In this document: one piece after another, positions 24,300-36,200 of the stretch
How positions within the stretch are numbered: the stretch's first letter is position 1
Layout of the letters: each line of letters begins with the position of its first letter
Source: Spongilla lacustris
Lineage: Eukaryota; Porifera; Demospongiae; Spongillida; Spongillidae
Length of the DNA: 64,000 nucleotides
NCBI GenBank assembly: GCA_949361645.1
Contig: OX442428.1
Location: 124,001 to 188,000, forward strand
Direction: 5' to 3'
Notes under the pieces: model-generated
The model's database searches: none
What the model was told of the DNA's origin: nothing
The model's input: only the letters and a program-made list of their open reading frames with translations
Translations under genes and position numbers: made by a program

Positions 24300-27263
24300 A
24301 TGGCGAGGTCTCTGCGTTGTTCATGTATTCCAGCGAGATATACTCTCGCTACGATCAGCTTTCTTGGTGTATGTAATGTGTACATATTCAAGGCCATCAT
24401 GAGCGTGGGCGTATTACAAATGGACAGAGACACGGCAACGTTCAGGAGTAACGAATCATCACAGGTAAGAAGCACGTTTGTGTCCGTTCCGGTAGCATCA
24501 TTGTTTTGCTATCTAGAGCTTCGACTGGACTCCTAAGCAAGAGGGTTAGTCCTTAAGCTTCGCATTCACGACCAATAAGCCCTCTCGTCCCCAGGGTGGA
24601 TTTTATCGGCTTTTTTCTTCGGCTATCTTTTGACCCAGTTTCCTGGAGGAATTCTAGCGCAGCGACTCGGAGGCAAATGGGTCTTCGGAGTGGGCGTAGG
24701 CATGACGTCGTTTCTAACTCTCCTCATTCCTCTGGCTGCTAAGAGTAATGTTTGGCTGCTGGTGTCAGTGAGAATACTACAGGGTGTGTTTGAGGTGAGC
24801 AAACTATTGGAAAATGTGCTTTTTCTCACATCAACTGCTGTTGTCATGGCAACCATGGGTGAATGGCCTTCCTAGACATACTTATTCCATTATGAATGTC
24901 TCCAAACATAGGGAGTGACGTTTCCTGCTATGCATGCGATTTGGAGTCAGTGGGCTCCACCCCAAGAACGAAGCATTCTCACTGCAATCACATATTCAGG
25001 TACAGGCTCATGTATTGCTGATGATAGTAATAGCATACCACTTCTCTCAACCCCTCTCTTTCCCGTCTGTCAATTAAAGGTCGATTTACTGGAATTGTAA
25101 TTGCGTTCTTCCTAGGGGCCATACTTAGTTGGTATGGAGGATGGCCATCCTTATTCTATGTATTTGGTAAAGTCTATCACTGCTGGTACTCTTGTTTCCT
25201 AGGAAACTGTTAGTCTGGTCCCCAGACAAGAAGTGTGGGATTGGATGGTGTAGATGGTACAGCTTTTGTTCCTATAGCTCTTGTGGGGTGGTGAGTATGC
25301 ATGATGTCACAGGGCAAGGTCAGGCCAAAGAAACCTGTTGTTGGCTACTAGATCAGATACAGTATGTATGTGTTGCTTGTGCAGCTATTTGGGTTGGACA
25401 TGTGGAGGGGCACTGCTAGTAATGGTGGGAGGGGCACTGCTAGTAATGGTGGGAGGGGCACTGCTAGTAATGGTGGGAGGGGCACTGCTAGTAATGGTGG
25501 GAGGGGCACTGCTAGTAATGGTGGGAGGGGCACTGCTAGTAATGGTGGGAGGGGCACTGCTAGTAATGGTGGGAGGGGCACTGCTAGTAATGGTGGGAGG
25601 GGCACTGCTAGTAATGGTGGGAGGGGCACTGCTAGTAATGGTGGGAGGGGCACTGCTAGTAATGGTGGGAGGGGCACTGCTAGTAATGGTGGGAGGGGCA
25701 CTGCTAGTAATGGTGGGAGGGGCACTGCTAGTAATGGTGGGAGGGGCACTGCTAGTAATGGTGGGAGGGGCACTGCTAGTAATGGTGGGAGGGGCACTGC
25801 TAGTAATGGTGGGAGGGGCACTGCTAGTAATGGTGGGAGGGGCACTGCTAGTAATGGTGGGAGGGGCACTTCTAATGGTCCATATCATACAATCAAAAGG
25901 TAGATGACATGTGTATGTATATGCTTTGCTATGAAACTCGCAGAATTGTAATTTTACAAACCGTTCTTTAAACTACATGAGATGTGCTCCTGTTAGAGTG
26001 TGCTTTATGACATTATAGGAGAGATTGCATTATATATCATCACATTAGCACGTATGGTAGGTATATCATAGTATGCATGTCTTAAGAATATCCATGTGTG
26101 CTGTCTGGTCTTCTGGGTCAGTCAGGTCATGCAAATAGGTAGGTGTGTGATCAGGAATTTGTCTGGTTTCAGTGTAGATGCTGTATCAAAGATGGTGTTA
26201 AAACTGTGTGCAGACTTTGGGATGCTATTGTTTAAAAGGTTTCCTCTTGTTGCAAAAGGTTCAATTGGCTTGTCCTGGTTTGTGCTGTGGGCCTTCATGG
26301 TGCACAGCAGTCCCTCTGTGCACCCAAGGATCTCTTCAGGAGAGAGGCACTATATAGAATCTGCCATTGGAACTATTAACAACAATCCAGTGCCAACTCC
26401 GTGGTTCAGAATTGTCACATCCCCTCATGTCTGGGCTATAGCTGTGGCACATTTCTGCTACAACTGGGCCGAGTACACACTGCTCACATGTATGCCCACA
26501 TATCTAGCTGACATAGGCATTCTTCCTGGCAAAAATGTGAGTTGTTTTGGTACTGGGAACTTTCTTACATATATCAGGACATATAGGCTGTTGTGCTGAA
26601 TGGAGTGTTCTCAGCTGTACCATATCTGGTAATGATGGTCATGGCACTGTTGAGTGGACCCATGGCAGATTACTTGAGGAAGTTCATCTCAACAACAGCT
26701 GTCAGAAAGGCATTCACTACAACAGGCAAGCCATCACCTGTGTATTGTATATTCTTATTAAAAGCCTTCCGGGCCATTGTAGCTTTCCTTGCCTCTAGTG
26801 TCTTCCTGCTACTGTGTGGTTACTTTGGGACATCAATTATCAGAGCAGTTAGTCTACTTACTCTCACTGTTGGAGTTGGAGGACTTGCAGTAGCTGGCTT
26901 TTATACCAACCATCTGGACATTGCTCCAAGGCACGCTGGAGTCCTTATGGCACTCACCAACACCGCTGGGACCCTTCCTGGTATTGTGGGCCCTTTGGTG
27001 GCCAAGGCTATTGCCCTCCCTGTGAGTTAGTAACCCTTGGTTACCAGTGTGTCCCACCCCTCTCATGATTGTATCACCCACAGCCAGATTTCCCAAAAGG
27101 GTCTGCTCAGTACATAGCCACATACCGCAGTGAATGGAGTGAAGTGTTCATTCTCTGTGTGGAGGTCTACGTCTTTGGAGCTCTTATTTACCTTATTCTG
27201 GGTTCAGGCAAGAAGCAGCCATGGGCTGGTGATGAAATGGCTATCACAATAGAAGTTCTATAA
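24300..27263 (+). CDS. SLC17/sialin-like anion transporter, copy 2
   Basis: Tandem paralog of the preceding gene. Nine in-phase exons: 24300-24464, 24517-24544, 24595-24794, 24912-24999, 25080-25166, 26259-26536, 26587-26725, 26783-27021 and 27084-27263, about 467 residues. Exons 2, 3, 4, 6, 7 and 8 have exactly the same lengths as in copy 1 (28, 200, 88, 278, 139 and 239 nt). Intron 7 is 57 bp and uses a GC donor (ACAG/gcaagc). The helix-1 signature is altered: where copy 1 and human sialin have YALRVN, this has YIFKAI, so the arginine mutated in Salla disease in human sialin is lysine here. Intron 5 holds a homogeneous 24-bp minisatellite. The last 320 bp match copy 1 almost exactly, but the C-termini then differ. 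Confidence 0.92.
25401..25880. repeat. 24-bp minisatellite, highly homogeneous
   Basis: About 20 units of gggaggggcactgctagtaa plus tggt, almost without variation, in intron 5 of SLC17 copy 2. Because 24 is divisible by 3, most frames stay open on both strands; these are not genes. Confidence 0.97.
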
Positions 27264-27884
27264 CCCATTGGCGTAGTGTGCGCGACTTTAGTAATTTTAT
27301 GCAATACACAAGACATGCTTGGTGCAGCTTGCTTCCGTGTAACTGCGTGTGGCAGCGATGCTTGGTGCATGTTGTCATTGCTCGAACTGTTGCAGGCTAT
27401 TCAGCGGAATGTTGTATGGTGGCTATGAGGTAGGTTATTATTTCATGCTTTCACAAGCAAACTGCCTTGATATGCAGCAGTGTGGTGCAACAGGTGGGTA
27501 CTTAATTCTGTTGATGTGCGCTAAAGCAGACTACATACTACTCGTGAATGTTGCTCTGTTTTGTAACTTTGCCGGTTGTACAAGCAAAATGGTTACATCA
27601 GCCTTACTATATGACAAGTTAATACAATGAGCCGGCAATATACAATTGGAACGCAGAACGGATAACGACAAACGTCGAATGTGACTTAGAGTATCAGGTG
27701 CATACATGCATGTCTATAAGGATTATGATTTAATTATATTTCACTCGCGTGTATCAAGTACAATTCATGATCAATTATACATCTTTGTTAACTTTAATGA
27801 ACGTACTGAAGCCTGTCAAATATAGATGTTTATAAACAAACAGCCGGTTATATTACCAACACTTGTGGTTAGTTAGTTCGAGAT
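27264..27884. other. intergenic, no supported gene
   Basis: Between SLC17 copy 2 and the YWTD receptor. A 93-codon ORF at 27349-27630 is cysteine-rich but matches no family I recognise and has no splice context. The start of the receptor's promoter must lie here. Confidence 0.4.
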
Positions 27885-30872
27885 ATGCTGCAGGGCGTGA
27901 TGTTTGTTGTACTATGCGCTTTCTCTTGCCTTCACTTTGCGGGAACCGTCATGTAAGCTTACTGGATGAGGTTGCATGTAATGTTCATACCACATAGATC
28001 GTAACGTTTAACTGTTGCCATGTCCGTTCGCTTTCAGAACTCCGGATCCCTATCAAATATTTTCAAAGAGCTCTACTATTAACAAGTTCATCGCAATTGG
28101 AGGAGGCGATATCACTGTTATAATTACCGACGACAGTCCCGTTATTGCGATAGATTACCACTACCAGTAAGTCGCAGAGAGCACTTATAGTTAGTCACAA
28201 CTGTATGGGATTTGTAACCTCCAGATTGAACGCGATCTTCTGGGTTAGCGATAATTCCATCAGAACGGCTCCGCTTGACACCGTGGACGGTGTAGCTACG
28301 GATTACCCGCCCTTAGTAACCGGCACGCAAATTACTTCCATATCAATTGACTGGAGAGCGAACAAACTTTATTGGACCGACTCAGCTGCTCATACGATAG
28401 AGCAGTATGACATCGTGTCGAATCAAAGAACTATTATTTACCAAACGGCCGCTGATGGCGCGGCGCTGGGAATTGTAGTTGATCCTTTCACAGGGTAAGC
28501 AAACCATATTCGTGTCGTTTTGCAAAAATTGACACCTTTTCACACAGCTGGGTATATTGGACAGATGGACTAAAGGGTACTGTTGAAAGGATTCATGTGA
28601 ATGGTACAACCCACAGAATTATTCGACAACAGAAATCTCGGATCAGCTGTACCAATTCGGTTTCATGGCCAATCGCTCTCAATTATTCCTCACAATATCT
28701 GTACTGGTCTGACTCCTGCGTCAATGAACTGGAGCGGGTCACCGTGGGAGGTTATATTTCCCAAACAGTCTACCTGGGGCAGTTTCTTTCATTTGCGAGC
28801 TCAATTACGAGCTACAAATCGACGCTCTGGTGGAGCCAGCCCAGATCATTGTATAAAATTGACATGAACGGCACTGGGCTCACCCAAATATACGGGACGG
28901 GAAGTTTATCAAAACTATACAGTGTGCGCACAGTGCACCCTGACAACCAGCCCAACGGTAAGCGCTCATTAATTTGATTTGATCGTAATTTATTTCATAA
29001 CTGCAGATCTACAAGTACCAGACTGCAACCCAAGTTGTGTGCATGGGTTTTGTGCTGATCCTGTCGCCAACGTTTGCGATTGCTTGGGTACTGGCTGGAC
29101 AGGACCATTATGCAATATAGGTGATGTAACTTTTCATTACATCATGCACGTCATCCAAAAATGCTTGCAACTACATATCTAGATATAAAAGCTGCAACAT
29201 TTCACTTCTCTTCTTCTTTATTTCATGCAGATGTCATGGAATGCAATGGAACCATTGCTCTTTGCGGAGACAATCAGAAATGCGTCAATACCGATGGCAG
29301 CTATATGTGTTTAAATTGTAAGTATACTGCCCGGAAAGTTCATGACACTGCAATCGACATTCCTCAATTTTGAATTTAGCAACATCTCAAGCAATGCCGA
29401 TGCCATCTACAATAACAAGAGAATCACTTATAAATACTGCATTACATGGTGCAGTGCCTGGGCTATCGCAGTCTTACTCGGTCACGAGATCGATGGCTAC
29501 TACCTCTGGCGTTACATTGTCCGTTTTCCATAGTGCATCTACATTTAAGCCAGTAACCACTACCTCACCACCAAAAACCATTATTATAACTCCAAGACCC
29601 ACAACAATTCCATCTATGATTGTGAGAACAACAGTAACCAACTACATTATTAATACGATTTCTACAGCAACACTCAACATTCCATCAGGTACAAGGTCTA
29701 TACATTCTCCTCTTGTACCCACTGTATCTATGCCTTCTGTACCTATGACTACTATAACTACGCCTACCCGCTTGGTTTCGGTAACACCACTCAGCAGTAT
29801 CACTGTAGGATCAGCTTTGGAACCACTGAATTCACTTACAACTGCACTGCCCGAATCATCACGCCTCACATCATCGCCGTCAATGCTTGGGCCAATCAAG
29901 ACTTCAATGCTTGGGCCAATAACGTCATCAACGATTGGGCCAATAACGTCATCAACGATTGGGCCAATAACGTCATCAACGATTGGGCCAATAACGTCAT
30001 CAACGCTTGGGCCAATAACGTCATCAGCATTGCTCACCCTATCAACATCTACCGAGCTTGATGTACCCGTTAGTACACCTGCAATGCTTTATTCAATGAC
30101 TCGTGAGTCTAGTTCAATAGTTGGAGCAGTTGGCACCTTATCTATATCCAGGTCTGCTTCAGTTAATTATTTGTCGACATCAGGAATACAACTTTCACCT
30201 TCAAAAACACATCTTCCAGTAGTAACATTAATGTCCCTAACGAGCCCAGATCCAGCTATAATACCTGTACTACAGTCCAGTATCAGACAGTCGGCTTCAG
30301 TTTCTTCTGCTGCTGACGATGCTTCACCCACAAGAATATCACAGCTTCCCATCAAACCTGCAGATGAAAATACACCAAACCTACCAACATATGCATTAAT
30401 CGCAACCATATTTATGGGGGTGCTTCTATTAGCAGCTATTGGTGAGTAAACCAAGTCACCTTCTGTTGTGTATAATTACACAATACTCTTCACAGCTGCT
30501 CTGGTAGCAGCCACTCTATATTGCAGGCATAACAGAGTGAAATATGCAGAGCAAGAGGGAGCCTTTAGTGACCTATCCCCATCGTAAGTTACATTACATG
30601 TGCATGTGTATATGTAGGATGATCACATGCACCTTTTACTGACTCATTTGTCATGATTTTACAACTTTCATGTGTGTAGGAACAAAGTTGTGAACAATCC
30701 TCTGTACATCGGCATTCATACTCTGGAGCGCATAGCAGAGCCCAATGAGAAGGAGCGATCTGCAAGATCAAGCATTCTTATGAGAGATGACCTTTCCATT
30801 GCTCAATGCAGCTCCAGCGGTTCAGAAGCCTCAGCAAGATCTGACGAACCCATGGTGCCTTCAGCAGTATAA
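27885..30872 (+). CDS. LDLR-like YWTD/EGF single-pass receptor with mucin stalk
   Basis: Predicted endocytic or adhesion receptor at the cell surface. Nine in-phase exons: 27885-27952, 28038-28166, 28225-28494, 28548-28957, 29007-29120, 29231-29317, 29380-30441, 30496-30583 and 30680-30872, about 806 residues. Order: signal peptide (1-21); a YWTD beta-propeller to about 290, with FWVSD, two YWTD motifs, YWSD and a degenerate LWWSQ; two EGF-like domains (about 293-330 and 331-359, each with six cysteines); a 330-residue Ser/Thr-rich stalk with five GPITSST-type repeats; one membrane helix (about 697-722); and a short cytoplasmic tail. The tail has NPLY (749-752), an NPxY internalisation signal as in LDLR, and ends in PSAV, a class I PDZ-ligand pattern. 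There are no LDL-A ligand-binding repeats. The ligand is unknown. Confidence 0.88.
29880..30030. repeat. 24-bp coding repeat in the mucin stalk
   Basis: Five to six units containing gggccaataacgtcatcaac encode GPITSST with an added residue. The repeat keeps the frame and lies in exon 7 of the YWTD receptor. Confidence 0.9.
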
Positions 30873-32675
30873 TCCTCATCACATTCTATTTATTTGTATG
30901 CACAGTCATGTATGCATGTGTATGTGTGTTCATTTGTACTACTGAGACTTCTGTTATTTATATCCACCTCTGATTCCAAGAGTAGTCAATGGTTGCTGGG
31001 CAACATGTGGTTTATAATATATATTATTTCGTGCCAAAATTCTATAGCAAACTGCCTATACACGACTCCATGAATAGCTTGGCGAATGTAGACCTTGTAA
31101 AACTGAGTAACATGTTTGCCGCTGTTTTTTATCACAGTCTTTGAAACATGCACGCGCAATAATTATTATTATGATCGAGCGATTATGATATAACTATTTT
31201 ACCGGCAAACTGCCTAGAATTGGCTTACAGTGTTGCCGCGATATGGCCTAATGCACAATATATTAATATTAAGTGCAATTATCAATTTTGAGGCTGCGCA
31301 AAGGAACTGACAAATGAAAAGTCAGCGTTGCATCATCTTGCATCTTACGGCTCTGGCATATACCTGTATATAGGCGGCCCCAGCATTCAGTTAACGCCAA
31401 ATTTTCAATTTTCTGACTCTGGATTGTTGCGTGCAAGGGAGCGTTAGTAGCTAATTTACGCCAGCAATACATACTGGTAGCCATATGCCTCATTTATTGT
31501 AACTGGAGACGTTGAGGAATGCATGGGATGGGCCCGAGCTAAGACCCCCCTTCCTCGGGATCGGTAGATTATTATGTCCTGGAACACTTAATCTTCAGAA
31601 TTGCATCTGTGCAATCTATGTCCGCCCATGTTCGTGTTTATTATTATATATCACGCATGCATGCATGCATGCGTCACGCGCGCGGCACGCGCAACCATCA
31701 AACATGTTTGCTTTAACAGTGATGTTATTAATTTGGCAGTTATTATAATATGATGCAGAAGGTGAGAGAACATCAATGCTCTCTAGTTGAGCGTAAAGCC
31801 GTGATGGCGCGGCGGCTAGCACGACTTCGCGCGTTCCTATCACCAGATATTCTGGCCACATTCCCAGACCTATTCTCTATCAGTAGTAATAGGTCAGGGG
31901 ACGAGATTATGTAGATAATGTATGGCCAAGCAGATCCTTACATCATACACTCGAAATGCCCACATGCCCACAAGCACACATGCCCACAACACACACACAG
32001 CTGCAGTTAAAAAAACCCAGTAATACTCCACCATTTTGAGTCTATGGACAGTGTGTCAATTTGGTATATTCTGCTTAGGTAACTAGGTCCGTGTTTACAA
32101 AATAGTTCTGCAAATTTATAACCTGCCAAGCCACCTAATTGTGATATTTGAACACCTTAGCACATCGGTGATGCTGTAGGAAGGTTAGGGATGATCTGTG
32201 ATTTGTGTTCTCTGAGCCCTATCTATAAAGAACCCCTGACATTGTAATAAACCTTAGACTGGGTACCCGATCAGTCGGGAGATAGTGTTAGAAATGGGCA
32301 TCATAGCACAAAACCACCATCAATGTGGAAAGGCTTCCTCCAAAGCGATAAGGTTAATTGGCTGTTCATCCTCTGGCAGGCAGGTCAGCTGTGAGTGCCC
32401 ACCTGGCCGCTGACTTCATTCAAAAGCAGTGCTGTCTTGACAAAGGAGCTGAGAGGCACACTTGAGAGTCCTTTTCCTTACCTGCAGCTATATGCCAACA
32501 AAACAGGCTCACCTTTCAAGAGACAGAACATTTCCTATGAATGGTTAAATCATTCCTGACAACACTCAAGTTTCTCTGGCAACAAAAATGGTTCATTGTC
32601 CCAAGCATGGTCCTAAGTAGTGTTCAAGAATAACTCACAGCAATTCAATTACAAAGTGGAATTTGAGGTGTATGT

Positions 32676-32980
32676 GGCCACAGAGGACCACCATATGTAG
32701 GGGTGTGGCCACAGACGACCACCATATGTAGGGGTGTGGCCACAGAGGACCACCATATGTAGGGGTGTGGCCACAGAGGACCACCATATGTAGGGGTGTG
32801 GCCACAGAGGACCACCATATGTAGGGGTGTGGCCACAGAGGACCACCATATGTAGGGGTGTGGCCACAGAGGACCACCATATGTAGGGGTGTGGCCACAG
32901 AGGACCACCATATGTAGGGGTGTGGCCACAGAAGACCACCATATGTAGGGGTGTGGCCACAGAGGACCACCATATGTAGG
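32676..32980. repeat. 31-bp minisatellite
   Basis: About ten units of gaccaccatatgtaggggtg plus tggccacagag, very homogeneous. It lies just 3' of GTPBP6. The long minus-strand ORFs in it are artefacts of the repeat. Confidence 0.95.
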
Positions 32981-33097
32981 GGTCAGATCAACATACAATA
33001 GAAGCAAACTAAACAATGTACTACTGATTGTTGTTAATTAACCACTAAACAATGTGTATATACTTGTCTGCCAAATTTGGCTTGCTGACAGCCACCT

Positions 33098-33118
33098 CCC
33101 CCCCCCCCCCCCCCCCCC
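33098..33118. repeat. poly-C tract (21 bp)
   Basis: Uninterrupted C run about 160 bp beyond the GTPBP6 stop codon. Confidence 0.95.
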
Positions 33119-33274
33119 AAATTCATTCTCAACAACTGTCACAGGGTCATTATTACACACACTCATGGTGACCACAATTACCAGAGAAAGTTCTGAATGA
33201 ATGTCATAACTGCAAAACATCAAGGCCCCAGTCCCTTCTGTAGAGCACTGAAACACGATACCCATACTTGTGCC

Positions 33275-36200
33275 TTAGGCAGCCTTGGATGCTTCCTTTA
33301 ATACTACATCTCCAAACTTGGCAATCAATTTTTCCTTGCTAGATTCAGACAGGATAGCAAGAATTTGAAAAAGTTGGTGGTCCTGTGCTTCAATGACCTC
33401 CACACTGGTGACTGTGGCCTCATGGTGAAGCCAACTGTAATGTGGGATCATGTAAATCATTCCAGATATCGTATGTCAGCTGCAATACAACCCATATCGT
33501 ATGTCAGCTGCAATACATTGTGGTTAGACCAGGGAAACATCTGTTAACACCTGCCACTAAACATGATACCTAATACAACAATAGTCTTGTCCCCAGACCC
33601 AATACACCAGATCATGAGATATACATTGCTTCACACAATAAGAGCATGTTTGGGTTTTGTGCTTTTTTGCTTGTAACTTTCGAACCATACACTCTGCTAC
33701 ATATGTACAATGCTAATTATTAAATGTTAACATTGCATGACGAACGTTTTTGTGCCTTGAAGGAACAAAGTGAAGAGCTCAAATTTATTTTATGGATACA
33801 CCAGCCCTTAACTATCCCTGGTTATTAAAATCAGTCCCACTTTTGCGTGCTTCACAATAAGCACTAAACTACATCAAAGGAGGAAATTGAACTTCTCGAT
33901 ATCTCTCAGTCTGTATAAGTTAGTAAAACAAATAGCTAGCTAGCTACATGTGATTTTTGGGTTTGTATAACTTATCAGACTGCTCTACATTAAAATGCTT
34001 TATTGAAAAGAGAAAACTCAAAAATCACTTAACATAGCCATCGGTTTTACTATGATAAATGAAGATATCCAAGAAACAGATGTTCAAATTCTTAACCTTT
34101 GATGAATATTTTACTGTAATAGCATGCAAGCAAAAATATATATATGGATACCTTAGTGACTTGTGGTGACTTCTGTATTACATTCCAGAAGTTCTCTTCT
34201 TAAGTTAAATCAAATCATTTGGATTATTGCGAAGCATGAAGCAATTTCAGAAACACATAAAGCAGTGGTGGATCCAAGAGGGAGGGGGAAGGGGAGGTGC
34301 CTGGTGTATACCCCCCCCCCTCCCACCAAGTATAGCTCATAATTATAACGATGATACAGTGCATAACGTGATACAGTGCATAACGTGATACTTGATCTTA
34401 AAATCCAATTTTATAATTCTCTTGATTTTCATAACCGGGTGGTTTGAGATATCCAAATTTTGATAACGGAATAAGCTTTACTAGCCATCTAGCTATAAGG
34501 GCAATTAAAAATGAAGTGTGTCAAGTTATTTTTGGGCCCGCACTCTTTTATTTTCTATTATTGGTCCAAACACACAGTTTTTAGCCAATTTAGTGGTTAA
34601 TTTTTAGCACACACACACCTCATGATGAAATCCTGGGTCCTCCACACCGATCTTAATAGTTAAGGGACTATGTTCCTTCAAAGCATAGAGATCAGAAAAC
34701 ATTCTTCAACTGAAGTTGCTTGACTAATCACCATGCATTGATAACCGCATCAAAAGTATTGTACCTATGTAGCATCTCCTGAGAATATATGGTTCAACGG
34801 TTACAAGCAAAAAAGACCAAAGAGACAATCCATAGTAGAGCACCACAACTTTTGCCACGACCCTCTCAAATCCTTTTCATTTTTCAGCAATCTGATAGGG
34901 CTCATTGAGATTAGTTATTATGCACGGTTTCACTTTCGGATACACTTCAGTTAATCGACAATATTTTGTCAACTTCGTAAGCGCCACGAAATTTTGTGAT
35001 CACTATGACTGTTTTGCAAAGCTACAGTAATGTGTCCATAAGGTTTTGATTGAAACTGTTACTAACACTAGAATGCACTCACCTCATGGGTGTACACATA
35101 TGTATGTGTTGTGTGAAAACCTTAATAAACTTAATATTTTGACTAGTTGTTTTACACTTCTCAAATTATCTCAAAACACCCCTATTTATTTCTCTATTTC
35201 AATTTAACCCCATGACAAGATAGGTTATGAAGTAGTTAATGCATTAAAATTAATTTAGGGTATCCGTTCCGCTAGTAAGTTATAAATTGATTTGTGTCAA
35301 AAACAGTATGTTTCTTTGAGCTGCCGCTTGACCACAAAGTTTACACAGACGTAACGATGCTATTAAAACAGACGTAACTACGATAGAAGGGCGTAGCCCA
35401 AGTTGCAAAAGAACGGGAAGGTCACGTTGCACGCTGCGCTACGCTTGCTAATATGCACTTTTAGCACGCATGACACTTCGATCCCGATACAACAATAGTA
35501 GCACTCTATAAAGCATAGCAAAACTGTACGTGCTTTATTTATCTACTCATATACATGTGCACAAAGGATCACACCATATGTGTAGTGCTGTAGCAACAAA
35601 AAAAAAAAACTAACTGCTCAGTCCAACTTGAAGGGCTCTTCGAGCGATACAGTATCACTAAGCCTGTAGCCTGTAGCAGTGGGGGTCAATGACCCCCACT
35701 GCTACAGGCTTAGTGATACTGTATCGCTCGAAGAGCCCTTCAAGTTGGACTGAGCAGTTAGTTTTTTTTTTGTTGCTACAGCACTACACATATGGTGTGA
35801 TCCTTTGTGCACATGTATATGAGTAGATAAATAAAGCACGTACAGTTTTGCTATGCTTTATAGAGTGCTACTATTGTTGTATCGGGATCGAAGTGTCATG
35901 CGTGCTAAAAGTGCATATTAGCAAGCGTAGCGCAGCGTGCAACGTGACCTTCCCGTTCTTTTGCAACTTGGGCTACGCCCTTCTATCGTAGTTACGTCTG
36001 TTTTAATAGCATCGTTACGTCTGTGTAAACTTTGTGGTCAAGCGGCAGCTCAAAGAAACATATACTGTTTTTGACACAAATCAATTTATAACTTACTAGC
36101 GGAACGGATACCCTAAATTAATTTTAATGCATTAACTACTTCATAACCTATCTTGTCATGGGGTTAAATTGAAATAGAGAAATGAATAGGGGTGTTTTGA

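Larger units (their letters stand above)
30873..33274. other. intergenic between convergent genes
   Basis: Between the stop codons of the YWTD receptor and GTPBP6. No supported gene. It holds palindromic catgcatgcatgcatgc near 31.66 kb, an adjacent CG-rich gcgcgcggcacgcgc, the 31-bp minisatellite and a poly-C run. Confidence 0.4.

Noticed and set aside
25338..25907. ORFs of 167-189 codons encoding GGALLVMV or SAPPTITS repeats
   Set aside because: A product of the 24-bp minisatellite inside an SLC17 copy 2 intron.
26726..26782. In-frame read-through of SLC17 copy 2 exons 7 and 8
   Set aside because: The 57-bp stretch is open, but it would insert 19 residues into a helix. The GC-AG intron restores the exon lengths of copy 1.
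31269..31493. 74-codon minus-strand ORF between convergent genes
   Set aside because: No domain, no splice context and no recognisable homology.
32635..33016. Three overlapping ORFs rich in HTPTYGG
   Set aside because: Translation of the 31-bp minisatellite downstream of GTPBP6.
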